A stretch of 36,431 nt of DNA from Cochliopodium minus (lineage: Eukaryota > Discosea > Himatismenida > Cochliopodiidae): contig JAMYWO010000069.1 of the NCBI GenBank assembly GCA_024220525.1, forward strand, positions 92,544 through 128,974, written 5' to 3'. Positions 1 through 11,000 of this stretch are shown piece after piece. The position numbers were made by a program, and so were the translations under genes. The notes beneath the pieces were generated by a model. The model saw only the letters and a program-made list of their open reading frames with translations, was not told the DNA's origin and ran no database searches. Position 1 is the first letter of the stretch. Every line of letters starts with the position of its first letter.

Positions 1-6
1 TTTTTT

Positions 7-1527
7 TTACTGCATCTTGATCCAACACATTGAAATAGGTATTGCAACGTAATTACTCAATCCTCTTGATGTTTTTTTGAAAATGAGAAACTTTGAGTCG
101 GTCTTAAAGAAGTGATCTATTTTGCTGGATTTCTCATCTTCTCCCCTCTCCTTGCTTTCTTCTCTTTCATAGATTGTGAGCTTTGATTTTCTTTTCTTGT
201 AGAAATACCTGAATCCATACTTTATATTTTTCTCATTTCTGTTGACAACTTTCACGAAACAAAACTCTAGAGCATTTCTTTTTTCTTTTGGAAAAGGATT
301 CTTCTTGAAAGTTTGGATTTCCAAAGGATATACATCAGAGTTATTGGTTCTTCTCAAAACTTGCGATTTAGTCAATCCTTCAACGTTTGTGAGACTAACA
401 AAGTGGGATTGAAAAACGTGTTGAATAGACAAGATGGGCAAAGGGAAAGAATCTGTAGATTTCTTCTTTCTAGGGTAGAAATGTACAGGCTTTGTAGAAT
501 TGATAGAGGACCAAAGAAATATTCTGATATCCAATGCTTGACAAGCAGAGTAGATTGTTATTTCATCTCCAATGAAAGATTTGTCATTAGATACTTGATC
601 GCAATAATCTTCCCAGCTAAGATCGTGTGTTTTCGAGATCCATTTCTCCAATGTGAATTTTTTTTTGATGTATTCAGTATCAGAGAGATTCTTCTTGGTA
701 TGATGAGATCTCCTCTCCTTTTCATCTCCTATCTGATTGTTTTGATTGATATCATCCACAATCTTTGCCTCTTTTATCTCCTCCTTCATGTCGATCATAG
801 ATTTCAGCTTTAAATCTTTATCTCCTTCTTTCCAAAAGTTCTTCCACTTTTTTGTGAAGAGATATTTCTTTCTTTTCGGAGAGAATTTAAAGTTTCTGTT
901 CTTTTTCATCCAACTGATCACCTTCTTTGATATTTCTTCAGGATCTATCATGAAACTCTTTATCATCGAAAGTTGATGTGCAATCACTTCAAAGATGCCT
1001 CCCCTTTCTTTCGGGATAAGGTCGAAGAGCTTTAATTTTTCTGCAAGATCTTCCTCTTTCTCTTTTCCTTCTTTCTCCACATTAAAATTTAGGAGATATT
1101 TGCAATATTTATAATCTATAATTGAGAAATAATTCAGATAAATAATAGAAATAAATGAGGAAATTTGTAAATATATATAACTTACAATCGATTTGATGAT
1201 AAAACCAACTTCTCAATCCATTTTCTTCTTTTTCTTCCAAGTTACGAGAAAAATTCCTCTTCCCTCGATTATTACTGAGATTTCCATCCAATGATTCAAT
1301 TTGATCATTTCTATCATTCACTTGATCTGTTTCTGTTGTACTGATATCACTCATGTATCCATCATCAATCTTTTCTAATTCGATTTCCTCCTTTCCTGCC
1401 TTCAAATCATCTAAATTGGGTTGAAATTTTTCAAAAAATATTCAGATTTTTTTTATTATTTACTGTTTGCTCGCACACTTTGCACATAATTTATAGAACC
1501 TTCTTTGTTTAATTTTAATCTGTTCAT
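7..1527 (-). CDS. OTU-fold protein, probably catalytically dead
   Basis: The model has three exons (1527-1464, 1410-1186, 1115-7) encoding about 465 residues. All joins are GT-AG and in phase 1. The third exon carries an OTU (ovarian tumour) cysteine-protease fold. The usual D-G-N-C-L-F motif is replaced by E-R-G-G-I-F near residues 133-138, so the nucleophile position is Gly. It is followed by IAHQL, a middle strand around GDEITIYSACQALDIRIF, and the His-loop match SHFVSL near residue 335. OTU enzymes normally remove ubiquitin. Without the Cys this one would at most bind ubiquitin, which is inference. The region before the domain is acidic and low complexity, and a Lys-rich stretch sits inside the OTU fold. 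The ATG at 1527 rests on phase agreement only. The stop at 7-9 overlaps a GTAA, so a further exon to the left cannot be excluded. Confidence 0.6.
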
Positions 1528-1776
1528 TTTTCAAAGATTTGGTTTTTTTTTATTTTGAATCATTTTTGAAATTGGGATAAAATAATAAAATAAAATTTTA
1601 TATAAAAAAAGACCGAAATAAAAAAAGTATAATTTACCCATAAATTTCAAGATCAATGAAAGAATAGAAAGGATTTAAATGAAGGATGGAAACAAGCTGA
1701 ATGAATTTAAAATTAAATAATTGAAAAAAAAGAAAGGTGAATAAAAGAAAAAAATGAGGTTTAATAATCTTGTTTC

Positions 1777-4622
1777 TTAGATCAAAGTAGACAAGACCCC
1801 AAAATTGAATACACCAAGACCTATTCACAAAGAAAAAGTAAATAAAATGAGAAAAAAAGAAAGAAAGAAAGAGATTTACCAGTAACTGCATCCCAACTAG
1901 ATGAGATATGAATTAAAAAAGAATAAAAAAAAACAAATTGATTGAAAAAAGTTTCTAACCCTACTTTACATGGGAAACCTGGGCAACAAGAGTTTGGATT
2001 GGAACCTTGGGTGATGTCACTAAAAGCTAATGTGCTATTAGCTTGGATGGAATATAACAAAGGAGCAACAAAACCTTTAAAGGTAAAAAGAGGTAAAGAA
2101 GATCAAAACATAAAAGATGGTTATTATGAAAATTATAAAATATTGAAAGTTAACATTGAAAAAGAAATTTTTTTTACCCAAAGTACTTTTTCCTGCGTTC
2201 AAACGAACATCATTCAAAAGAGTGAGCATTGCACTGATCACCTATTATTTGATATTTTAAAGTTAATAATATTTTTTTTTAAAAGAGAAATTTTTTTTTT
2301 TTTGGTTTTAGGTTTACAGGTGCTGCACAACTGGTTCCTCCTACTGCAATATCGTTTCCTTCATAAGTTACAAGAACAGATTCACTGAATGAAGCAACAT
2401 CAGGGATAGCTCTTCCTGTACTATTGAAAAAGCTAGTGGAAGGAATTCCTTTAAAAAAAAGTTTTATTCAAAAAAAAAATTATTTCCTCAAACAATTTTT
2501 TCTTTTCATTTTTTACCTGGCAATTTGAGATAGTTTGAAACAACTCCATCTTGAAATCCAAATCTGCTGAAGGTGTTGGAAAATCCTCCGCTAGAGATGG
2601 TGTCTCCTCTTCCTACGGTGGAAATACCTCCTGATGCCAAGACGTAAGGACTAGATGCTGGAAAGTTGGGGAGAAATTTTGTGCAACCTCCATTGCAACC
2701 AACACCATCATCTCCACTTTTAAAGTTATAAATAAATAATAAATAAAAAATAAAAATAAAAAATAAAATAATAAAATAAAATAATATTTAATAAAATAAA
2801 AATAAAACCTTGCAAATACGATGGTAATTCCGGCTAACCCTAACTTTATGAATTGAACATTAACAGCTTCCATGAAACTTATATCTAGGGAGTCTTCTAC
2901 ATCACCGTATGAAACACTGTGTACATATGGGAGGTCGGTGGTGTTTTCGAGTCCGTACAACCAAGTGAGAAAAGGTTCTTGTTGATCGTGCTCACCTATA
3001 AAAATCATAGGAAATGTAAATAAAAAATGAAAAAAATGTGATTAAAATAGGGTAATCAAAAATAAAATAAATAATAAAATAATAAAATAATAAAATAAAA
3101 AATAAAAAATAAAAAATAAAAAATAAAAACAAAACAAAAATAAAGCAAACAAAAACAAAAAATCAAAAAATTTGTCAAAAAAACTTAAATTACCTCCAGT
3201 AGATACAAACCAAGTCTTTGTTCCTTGATTAACACCTATGATATATTCAATGTCGAGTTGTGCTTCTACACCTACGTTGTTTGCATTGTTTGGTCCTACC
3301 TCCTTGTAGACTTTGATGTTTGGAATGTTTTGACTGGTCAAAAAGGAAGAAAGGTCACCAGGATTGTAGTATTGTTGAAGAAACTGAGCTACAGCTTGTT
3401 GATTCTTGTTATCTGAAAAGAAAGAATTGAAAATAAAAAAAAATAAAAATAAAAACTAAATTTAGATTTATTTTTAATTTGTTTTAAATTCAAATTCAGA
3501 ATCAATAATTAATTTTTTTTAAAAAAATATTTTACTTGGGTTTCCTGTAACACTATTTATCAAAAAAATATTTTTTCATTAATTAGTACCATATTTTTAA
3601 ACTCTTTGTGTATTTACCTGATATTAAATGTGTTTCTGATAGTCTGAGGTACTACGTAAGCTCTCTTTCCCAATCTAGTATCTTTTCTGTCGATTTTCAT
3701 TTTCTTTACTCTTGGCAATCTCTTGACTCCTCCTACAAAATGAAGAACCTCTCCCAATTCTTCTGGGACAGAATATTTTTCAGCTCTAAAAATAAAACAA
3801 TTGTTATTTGGGTTTAAAAAATAAAAAAAAAAAAAGTGGAGATTTGAAAAAAAAAAACATATGGAGAAATACTTTTCATGAATAATTATTTTAAATTTTT
3901 TTTTTAATTTACCTAATTAAAACTTTTTTCAAGTTGATGTTTTTATATTTGTGGAAAGATGTCTCGAGCATTTTTTCTCCTTTGGATACTGTTGTTTCTA
4001 CTTTTACAAAGTCTTTGTGGTCAGAGAGATGATACTCGTCGATCCCATTGGATTTCAAAAAAGAAATCAATTTTTCTGTTGAGATGTTAAGTTTTAAATA
4101 TTCAAATTTTGAAATGAATTTATCATCTTTATACCTATGTTTTCTTGCTTAGGTTCGACCAAAGATCTTTTAATAAAATATTTATAAAATTATCATTTGA
4201 GTGAAAAAGAAAAATTAATATATGATGAGAATAATATGAAGCATATGTAAATTTGTATCTTGTTTATAATACTATAAATCTTTCAATACATATTTGAATC
4301 AATGATAATATGTTATACCCTGATTGTTTCCATGTTAAATGCTTTCCATAATCTTTATGCTTTGGATCAGATACTCTCATGAACATTTCCTATTGTCATT
4401 ATAAAAATATTTTTATATTTTTTATATTAGATGATCATAATGGGATACCAATGATTTTGCCAAATTGGTATGTTTTAATGCAAACAACAAACTGATATTA
4501 TCATGTGGATCTGCTTTTTCAGATTTGACCCATCCATTTAATACTTGTTGCTTCCCTTCCAATTCAATTCTCTTGGAGAAAGTGAGGATGATAAGTAAAC
4601 AAATGAAAAATATTTGCTTCAT
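1777..4622 (-). CDS. TPP1: Tripeptidyl-peptidase 1 (sedolisin, peptidase S53)
   Basis: This lysosomal serine-carboxyl peptidase removes tripeptides from N-termini. Fourteen exons in consistent phase encode about 533 residues (human about 563): 4622-4449, 4389-4319, 4166-4135, 4075-3913, 3785-3618, 3552-3536, 3412-3194, 2995-2809, 2716-2517, 2448-2318, 2241-2178, 2074-1960, 1896-1880, 1820-1777. An N-terminal signal peptide (MKQIFFICLLIILTF) leads into the propeptide, which includes SDPKHKDYGKHL and FVGG. The catalytic Glu and Asp lie in GVEAQLD, the oxyanion Asp in FASGDDG and the Ser in GGTSCAAP. The calcium-site Asp lies in SDITQG and the C-terminus in WDAVTGLGVFNF. All key residues are present, so it should be active. 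Exons 6 and 13 are only 17 nt long. The last two joins depend on a GTTAGA donor and an exact phase match. Confidence 0.93.
2717..2808 (-). repeat. AATAAAA-repeat intron in the TPP1 gene
   Basis: This short intron between the exons carrying FASGDDG consists largely of AATAAAA/AAATAAAT units on the plus strand (T-rich on the coding strand). It begins GTTTTA and ends AAAAG. Confidence 0.8.
2996..3193 (-). repeat. Long AATAAAA-repeat intron in the TPP1 gene
   Basis: About 198 nt between the exons encoding STGG and EHDQQEP. Most of it (3060-3170) is AATAAAA/AAAAACA repeats on the plus strand, that is, T-rich on the coding strand. It has a GTAATT donor and a TTTTTATAG acceptor. Confidence 0.8.
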
Positions 4623-4696
4623 TTTTTTTTTTAATTTTGAAAAGAAAATTCTCTTTTTTTTTCTATTTTAATGAATAACTTTTTTTTTATTTCTTT

Positions 4697-6794
4697 TTAA
4701 ATAAGAAAAAAATTTGGACATCTGCTGTAAATTCTGAGCACAATTGAAGAGATTTTTACAAGATCCATAAGTTCAGAGATTACATTTTGAAAATAAAAGT
4801 TATCTTCAAATTTTAAATTGAATTCATTTGAAGAAATGTTCTTGAAATTGAGATGAGGTGAAAAGGGAAACAATGTCAGGGAAACAAAATGCTTGATTAA
4901 TTTTATTTTCAGATATTTTGGAACATTATATTTTGAGACTTTCAAAGTAGTCAAGAATGTCATAATTTGTGATTTAATTTCTTTTGAAAAATATTTGTAA
5001 TTATTTGGTTCGAAAGCTTCATAATTTTCTATTTCTTCAAACTTTTCAAGCAAATTTTTAGTTTTCATGAAATGTTTAATTTTTAGATAATCTTCTGTTT
5101 TAATATTGAAACCATTTGTGACAAAAAGAACAAGAACGGATTTTATTTCATCAAAATTTATTTTTCCAAAATTCAAATTTGAAAAATAATATTGAAGAGG
5201 ATTTAATCCACTCCTGTTTTTTATATGAACATTGCAGTTTAAATTTGTAACCAAATAATTTATAATTTCTAGATTTCCTCTTTCGCAAGAATTATGGAGG
5301 ATCGAATTACCATAATTATTTGATGAAAGGTTATCAGAACCAACTTTTTCTATTAAAAACTTTACTATTTTCAAATTTCGATTCCTTTTACAAGCAAGAA
5401 GTAAAACACAATCCCCTTGGTTATTTTTTATATTTACATCACAACCCATTTTATCAATTAAATACACAACTGATTCATAATTTTCACTGTTCAAAACTGA
5501 ATGGTGAAGAATGGTGTTTCCATCATTATTTTTAAAGTTCATTTTGAAATTGAATTCATTCAAAAATTTCAAAACTTCAATTTTGTTTTCTTGTTTACAA
5601 ATGTTGTGTAAAAAAGTATTCCCACTTTTATTTGTTGCATATATATCACATATTATTTCACTCACCAAGTACTTTATAATTTCAAATTTTCCAATAAAAC
5701 ATGATGCAATATGGACTATTGTATCACCATTTTTATTTTCGAGATTAACATCACACTCAACTTCTTCAATCAAATATCTTATCACTTCTAAAGAATTACA
5801 ATAACAAGCGTTATGTAGAATCGAATTTTTATTTTTGTTTTCCAAATTAATATCACATTTAACCTCTTCTATCAAATATTTTATTACTTTTATATTTTTG
5901 TTCAAAAGACATGCATTGTGAAGTAATGAATTACCTCCAGAATCAATTAGATCAACATCACATTTAATTTCTTTTACTAAATATTCAATCAATTCCAAAT
6001 TTTTATTTGAAAGACAGGCAGTATGAAGAATACTTAAACCTTCTCTATTTTTAGTCTTCACATCACATTTAACATCTTCAATTAAATATTTGATCACTTC
6101 AAAACTATTTCTATAACACGCCATCTGAAGTACAGAATCTTCATGTTTATTTTTAAAATCAATTATTCCTTTCTCAAATCTTTCAAACAAATATTTTATA
6201 GTTTCAAGGTTTTCATTTTGGTAAAATGCACAATGAAAAAATAAATTTCCTTGGAAATTCTTTACGTCTTTTAAATCTTCAAATTTTTCAATTAAATATT
6301 TTATAACTTCCAAACTGTTTCTATAACATGCTTTGTGAAGAATGGTCTCATTTAATACTGCAATTTTTACTTTATGATTCATTTTTCCAATCAAATATTT
6401 AATCACATCCAAATTACTATTCAGATAACATGCAGCATGCAGATAAGATTCTCCACTCTTATTTTCATAGTCTTGATCATACCCAAATATCTTTATCAAA
6501 TGTTTAATCACATTGAGATTCTTGTTGAATGCAAAACAATAAAATAGAATTGTTTCTCCCATCCTATTTTTCCTTTCGATATCAATCTGATTGTTTCTAA
6601 CTAGCTCATCCAATACATTTATATCATCAATCGTAGTCAAAATCAAATCTCCTTTGTTGAAATCATCTTTTAAAAATTAATTAGATGAATTTATGAAATG
6701 AGAATTATTCTAAACCTATTTCATAATTGCATTCATCTATCAAAAAATTTAAATAAATTTCTTCTCCTTTATAAATGCATATATCTTCTTTCAT
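4697..6794 (-). CDS. Ankyrin-repeat protein with short C-terminal module
   Basis: Two exons (6794-6716 and 6666-4697, phase 1 join through GTTTAG...TTTTAAAAG) give about 682 residues. After about 60 N-terminal residues, fourteen tandem ankyrin repeats follow, with a local consensus near N-K-x-G-N-x-L-H-x-A-C-x-x-N and EVIKYLIEEVKCDVN. The repeats are unusually uniform. The C-terminal 170 residues are helical and non-ankyrin. They contain KEIKSQIMTFLTTLK followed by VPKYLKIKLIKHF, which closely resembles the tail of the RCC1 protein at 29395-30962. Ankyrin repeats bind other proteins. The tail could recruit a common partner, as a SOCS or F-box does, but this is inference. No signal peptide or membrane segment is seen. 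The upstream gap to the neighbouring nuclease gene is only about 106 bp. Confidence 0.88.
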
Positions 6795-6900
6795 TTTTTT
6801 TTTTTATTTTTTTAAATTACAACATAAAAAAATCTATCCTCTTGAAAAGAACTTAAGAAAAACAAATTTTTTCTAATAAATACTTTAATAAAACCAACCA

Positions 6901-7927
6901 TCAATTGTAATCAAGTTGAGCCATCATTGAAATATGATCAGAATTGTAATTAATAGCAGAACCCTTAGGAAGATGAGGAGGCTCAAGCAAAGACAAACAT
7001 TTCAAAGAAGTGGGTATGTAAAAAATGTGGTCGTTAGATTCCTTATACTCTTTAAGGTTTTCTTCTTCATAAATAGTTTGGAATTTTTTTCCAAGAGAGG
7101 GCAAATCACCCAAATAATTATTTTTTTTCAACAATTCTTTATCACTAATATTCCCATTTAATATTATTTCTATTCCTCTGTTTTTTAGAGATAAATTGAA
7201 GTCTCCAGCAATGATAGTGGGTGTGGAGGGAGTGTATGAACGCAAGTTTTCTTTTGTAACGTTGACTTTTTCTATTTCAGAAGCGTATTCAAGTGTTTTG
7301 TTAATTAATAAGTGGGCTTGCACAATTTTTACTTTTGTTGACAAGAAATTTAAAAAGATTAGTAAATTAATTTATTTTTTTTGTGATTAATTAATTTATT
7401 AATTTATTAATTTTTTTTTTTTTACTTTCTTCTTCTTTCCATACCAATTGTGTATTTGTCAAAATCAATTTCTTTTGTGTCAAAGTATCTTCTATATAAT
7501 TAATGATTGCTATATTATCTCTGTTGAAAATCTCTCTTTTATTATCGGGTATATAATCCATCGATGTGGCATCATCCAAGTTGATACGCTTGGAATCTAT
7601 AAAATTAAATCTATCTTTCTTACATAAGATTGCACAACCATCTCCTCGAAGCCCATTTCTCTTTTCAAAAGAAGAGATATATCCAAATTCGATAAAATTA
7701 GGTTTAAAATAGGTATTGTAGTCCAATAATTCGCATTCTTGCAACAATAGTATATCTGGCTGATAAAAATCGATCTCCTGGTTTATCTTGGCGGATCTTT
7801 TCTTCCAATTATTGAATTTCTTATCATGTTGTTTAGCGAATTGAACGTAATTAGGAGATAAAATGTTATAGGTCATAATCTTGAAAGAGGTTGAAGATGG
7901 AAAAATATTTTGATTACGGAATAACAT
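6901..7927 (-). CDS. CCR4/Angel/nocturnin-like EEP nuclease
   Basis: Two exons (7927-7426 and 7331-6901, phase 1) encode about 310 residues of the endonuclease/exonuclease/phosphatase fold. Visible motifs are the metal-binding Asn in MTYNIL, the Glu in ILLLQE, the loop GDGCAILCKKDRF, NTQLVW (the usual NTHL position), GDFN, NDHIFY and the terminal NSDH. The order and spacing fit the CCR4-type deadenylase subgroup. There are no leucine-rich repeats, so it is closer to Angel, nocturnin or PDE12 than to CCR4 itself. Its expected role is 3'-5' removal of poly(A) or a related phosphodiester reaction, which comes from family knowledge. The ATG at 7927 is the first ATG in frame. A codon two positions earlier is TTG and was not used. 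The intron is about 94 nt, very A/T-rich, and ends in AAAAG. Confidence 0.85.
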
Positions 7928-8081
7928 TTTCAATTTTTTTTTATTTTAATTTCTGACGATAATAAACAAAATCAAAAAGAAATGATAAATCTTTATTAAA
8001 TAGTGAAAAAAAAATTTATTAAATTTTTGTTCTTTAGTTTTGTTAGAACTGTTTGGTTTTGAATAAATAACTTAATTTCTC

Positions 8082-11000
8082 TTATTTCTTTGAATTCTTT
8101 TTTGCTGCTTTTTTCTTGGTAGCTTTCTTCTTTGGAGAAGATTTGGTTGGCTTGACTGCCTTTGTAGGTTTCTTGACGGACTTTTTGGGTTTTTTAGGAG
8201 AATCATCCTCCTCACTCTCTTCCCCACTTCCCTCCTCACTCTCCTTCTCACTTTCCTCGCTCTCTTCACTTTCATCTTCCATGTCATCGTCTTTTTGAGG
8301 AACTTTCTTTTTAGGAACAAAGTTTTCTTTTTTGGGAGGTTCAACTTTTTTAGGTTCTTCTTTTGCTACTGTCTTGATTTCTTCTTTAACTTTTTTTGGT
8401 TCTTCTTTTGGGACTTTTCTTGGTTCTTCTTTGACTTGTTTAGGCTCTTCTTCCTTCTCGACAATTATGTTTTCTTGTTGAGGAGGTTCCTCTTTTTCTC
8501 CGATCTCTTCTTTGTTTTGTTCGATTGTTTGGTTCTCTTGATTAGATCCTTCAACTGGTTTGTTTTGTTGGAAATTCTGAGAATAATATTCCTCATCAAT
8601 GATAGCACCAGTGTTTTGTTGATCTTCTTCATCATCTTTCATCTCAACATCATTTTTGTCGTCATCAATAACCTCATTTCCGGTCAAAGATAGAAAGTTT
8701 TGAGGAGGCTGCATCTTTTGTCTAACTTGTTCCTCATATACAATTTGTCCCAAATGAGTAACATCTTTGATGATAAACTGATCTTTTTCATCCAACTTTG
8801 CTTCGAAATGACGTTGAGTAGGATATTGCTCAGAAGGAACCAAATGAAGCTCGGAAGGTCTTTGATTCAAATATTTGAAGACGTTTGCAAGTTCCAAACA
8901 GTTTTCAAAAAGACTTTTTCTACAAAATACGTAAAGACCCAATCTAGCTCTACTCATAGCTACAACTAGTCTTCTCACGTCTCTGATATGACCCACATTG
9001 TTGGTTCTTACGAGAGACAACAAGATGATATCGTTCTGTTGACCTTGAAAACGATCTACGGTCGCAATTTTGTGAGGAAACCCGATGTTTTTGTTGCTGA
9101 GGCATCTCTTTTTCACGACATCTCTTAGGAGTTGTTTTTGACCGTTATAAGTGGTAAGGATAGTGATGGAACTTGCAGGATATCCTCTCAATCTCAACCA
9201 AATGTAAAGAGAAACTAATTCAAAAGTAAATAAAAAAGATAAAAGATAAAATTAATTATTTTCTTTACCAACATACTCTGCTTCTCCCAAGTTTTGATAA
9301 AAGTACGGTGTTGGTTGAACTTCTCCTTTTCCTTGAAAGTTTTCTACGTTGATGAGTTGATAATCAAACGAGAGACCCGCGTTGGCCTTCAAGAAAACGT
9401 CACTGCTTACATTGGGAAGATCTTTCAAGACGGGATATCTCCAGTTGAAAAGTTTAGAGAGTGATGGCCTTGAACGACCTTGTGTATCCAAAATAATGGA
9501 AGGGACATTCAATCTGACGAATCTGGAAAACATAGATTGATCAAATCTGGAGTATCTTTGAAAAGCAGTGTTCTTGACGACAGGAGGAAGCTGATTGTGA
9601 TCTCCTATAAGAACAAATCTTTTCAAGTTTTTCTTTTGTCCAAGCTCAGATTTTTGTAAAAGGAGAGGAATGAATGTATCCAACTCTAACACTTGAGCAC
9701 TTTCTTCCATCACCAAGTTATCAAAAGAAAAGTTGCATTCTTTGATCAATTTGGATCTAATGAGAGAAGCATGGGTACAAGTCATTGCAACAATTTTGGC
9801 TTGGGAAGAAACAATGTAGTTACCTCTTTCTTTGGAAGTTCTGAGTATTTCAAACACTTTGAGGTGTTCTATTTCGCTGAACAAATCCACAATTTCTTTG
9901 AAAAGAGTGGAGATACTTTCTGTTCTTTCACCAAAAAATTTTCTGAAAGGAAAGTTCTCAGTAGCCCATTCCCCAGTTGTCAACTTTTCGATTTGTTCTG
10001 TGTTGTATACATGGTGAAGTTGAAAGATATCATTTATTGTTATATTCTTTGGATCAGGGAGTTTGAGGTCTTTGTGTTGTTCTCTGCACTTTGAAATGAA
10101 AACTTCCCATGCGGAGTAAACGTACAACTTGTAAAAACTGATGGCAAATTCACAAGTACTTCCATAGTCACCTGATACAGCAAGAGATTCACAAAGATGT
10201 GATACTTGTTCAAGCAAAGATACTCTTCTTTCCAACATTAAATTAACTCTTCCAATTTTTGTGAAATCTCCTTTTGTATCCAATGAAGAAGATCCGTGTC
10301 CGAGTCTCACCATGTGTTTCCCATCAATGTCCAAAGCCGCCAACTTATCGAATATCTGATTCAACGCATTGTTTGAATGTGTAACAACTAATGTTCTTTG
10401 ATTAGGATAGTTTTTGTAAATGAGAGACAAAGCCTGCACACAGACATCAGTTTTACCTTTTATCCAAATTTGTTTAAATTTGCTTTTAAGAAAAGAAAAT
10501 CTTTTTTACCTGATCCAGGTGGTCCTACTATAAGTGTAAGACCTTCACTCAAGCAATTTTTGATGGATAAAACTTGGGTAGGAGTGAAAGGAATTTTGTT
10601 TGTCTTTATTTTCTTGGAAAGTTTGGGAACCTCATCATATCTGACTGTAATCTGATTTTTATCTGAAAACTTGATATAAGTATGGTGTTGAGTTTGAGGG
10701 AAGCTGTTTTCTTCTTTGATCTCAATGTTGGGAAAACAATGCACCAAATGTTCTCTTGAAAGAAAAGTATCGTTAAAGTTGATGAAAGTATCTTTTGGAA
10801 GTTCATTTTTGAGGTTGTTTGGATCGCCATAACCCAAAAAGACGTCTTTAAACCAATCAGGGATAGAAATCGTTTGATCACTCACTTGGTTGATCATGGT
10901 TTTCATTGTCTGAAGAACAGCCTTAAAGTTATTTTCTTTTCTCTTTCTTTTCATCAAACAGTTGAAAGTGGTATAAGGAGAAGGATCCAATTTTTTCAAA

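Noticed and set aside
313-813. Open frame of 166 codons on the plus strand at the left edge
   Set aside because: It is antisense to the OTU domain, Phe/Ile-rich and without motifs, so it is a shadow of the minus-strand gene.
1942-2388. Open frame of 148 codons on the plus strand
   Set aside because: It is antisense to three TPP1 exons and their introns, which match the family residue by residue.
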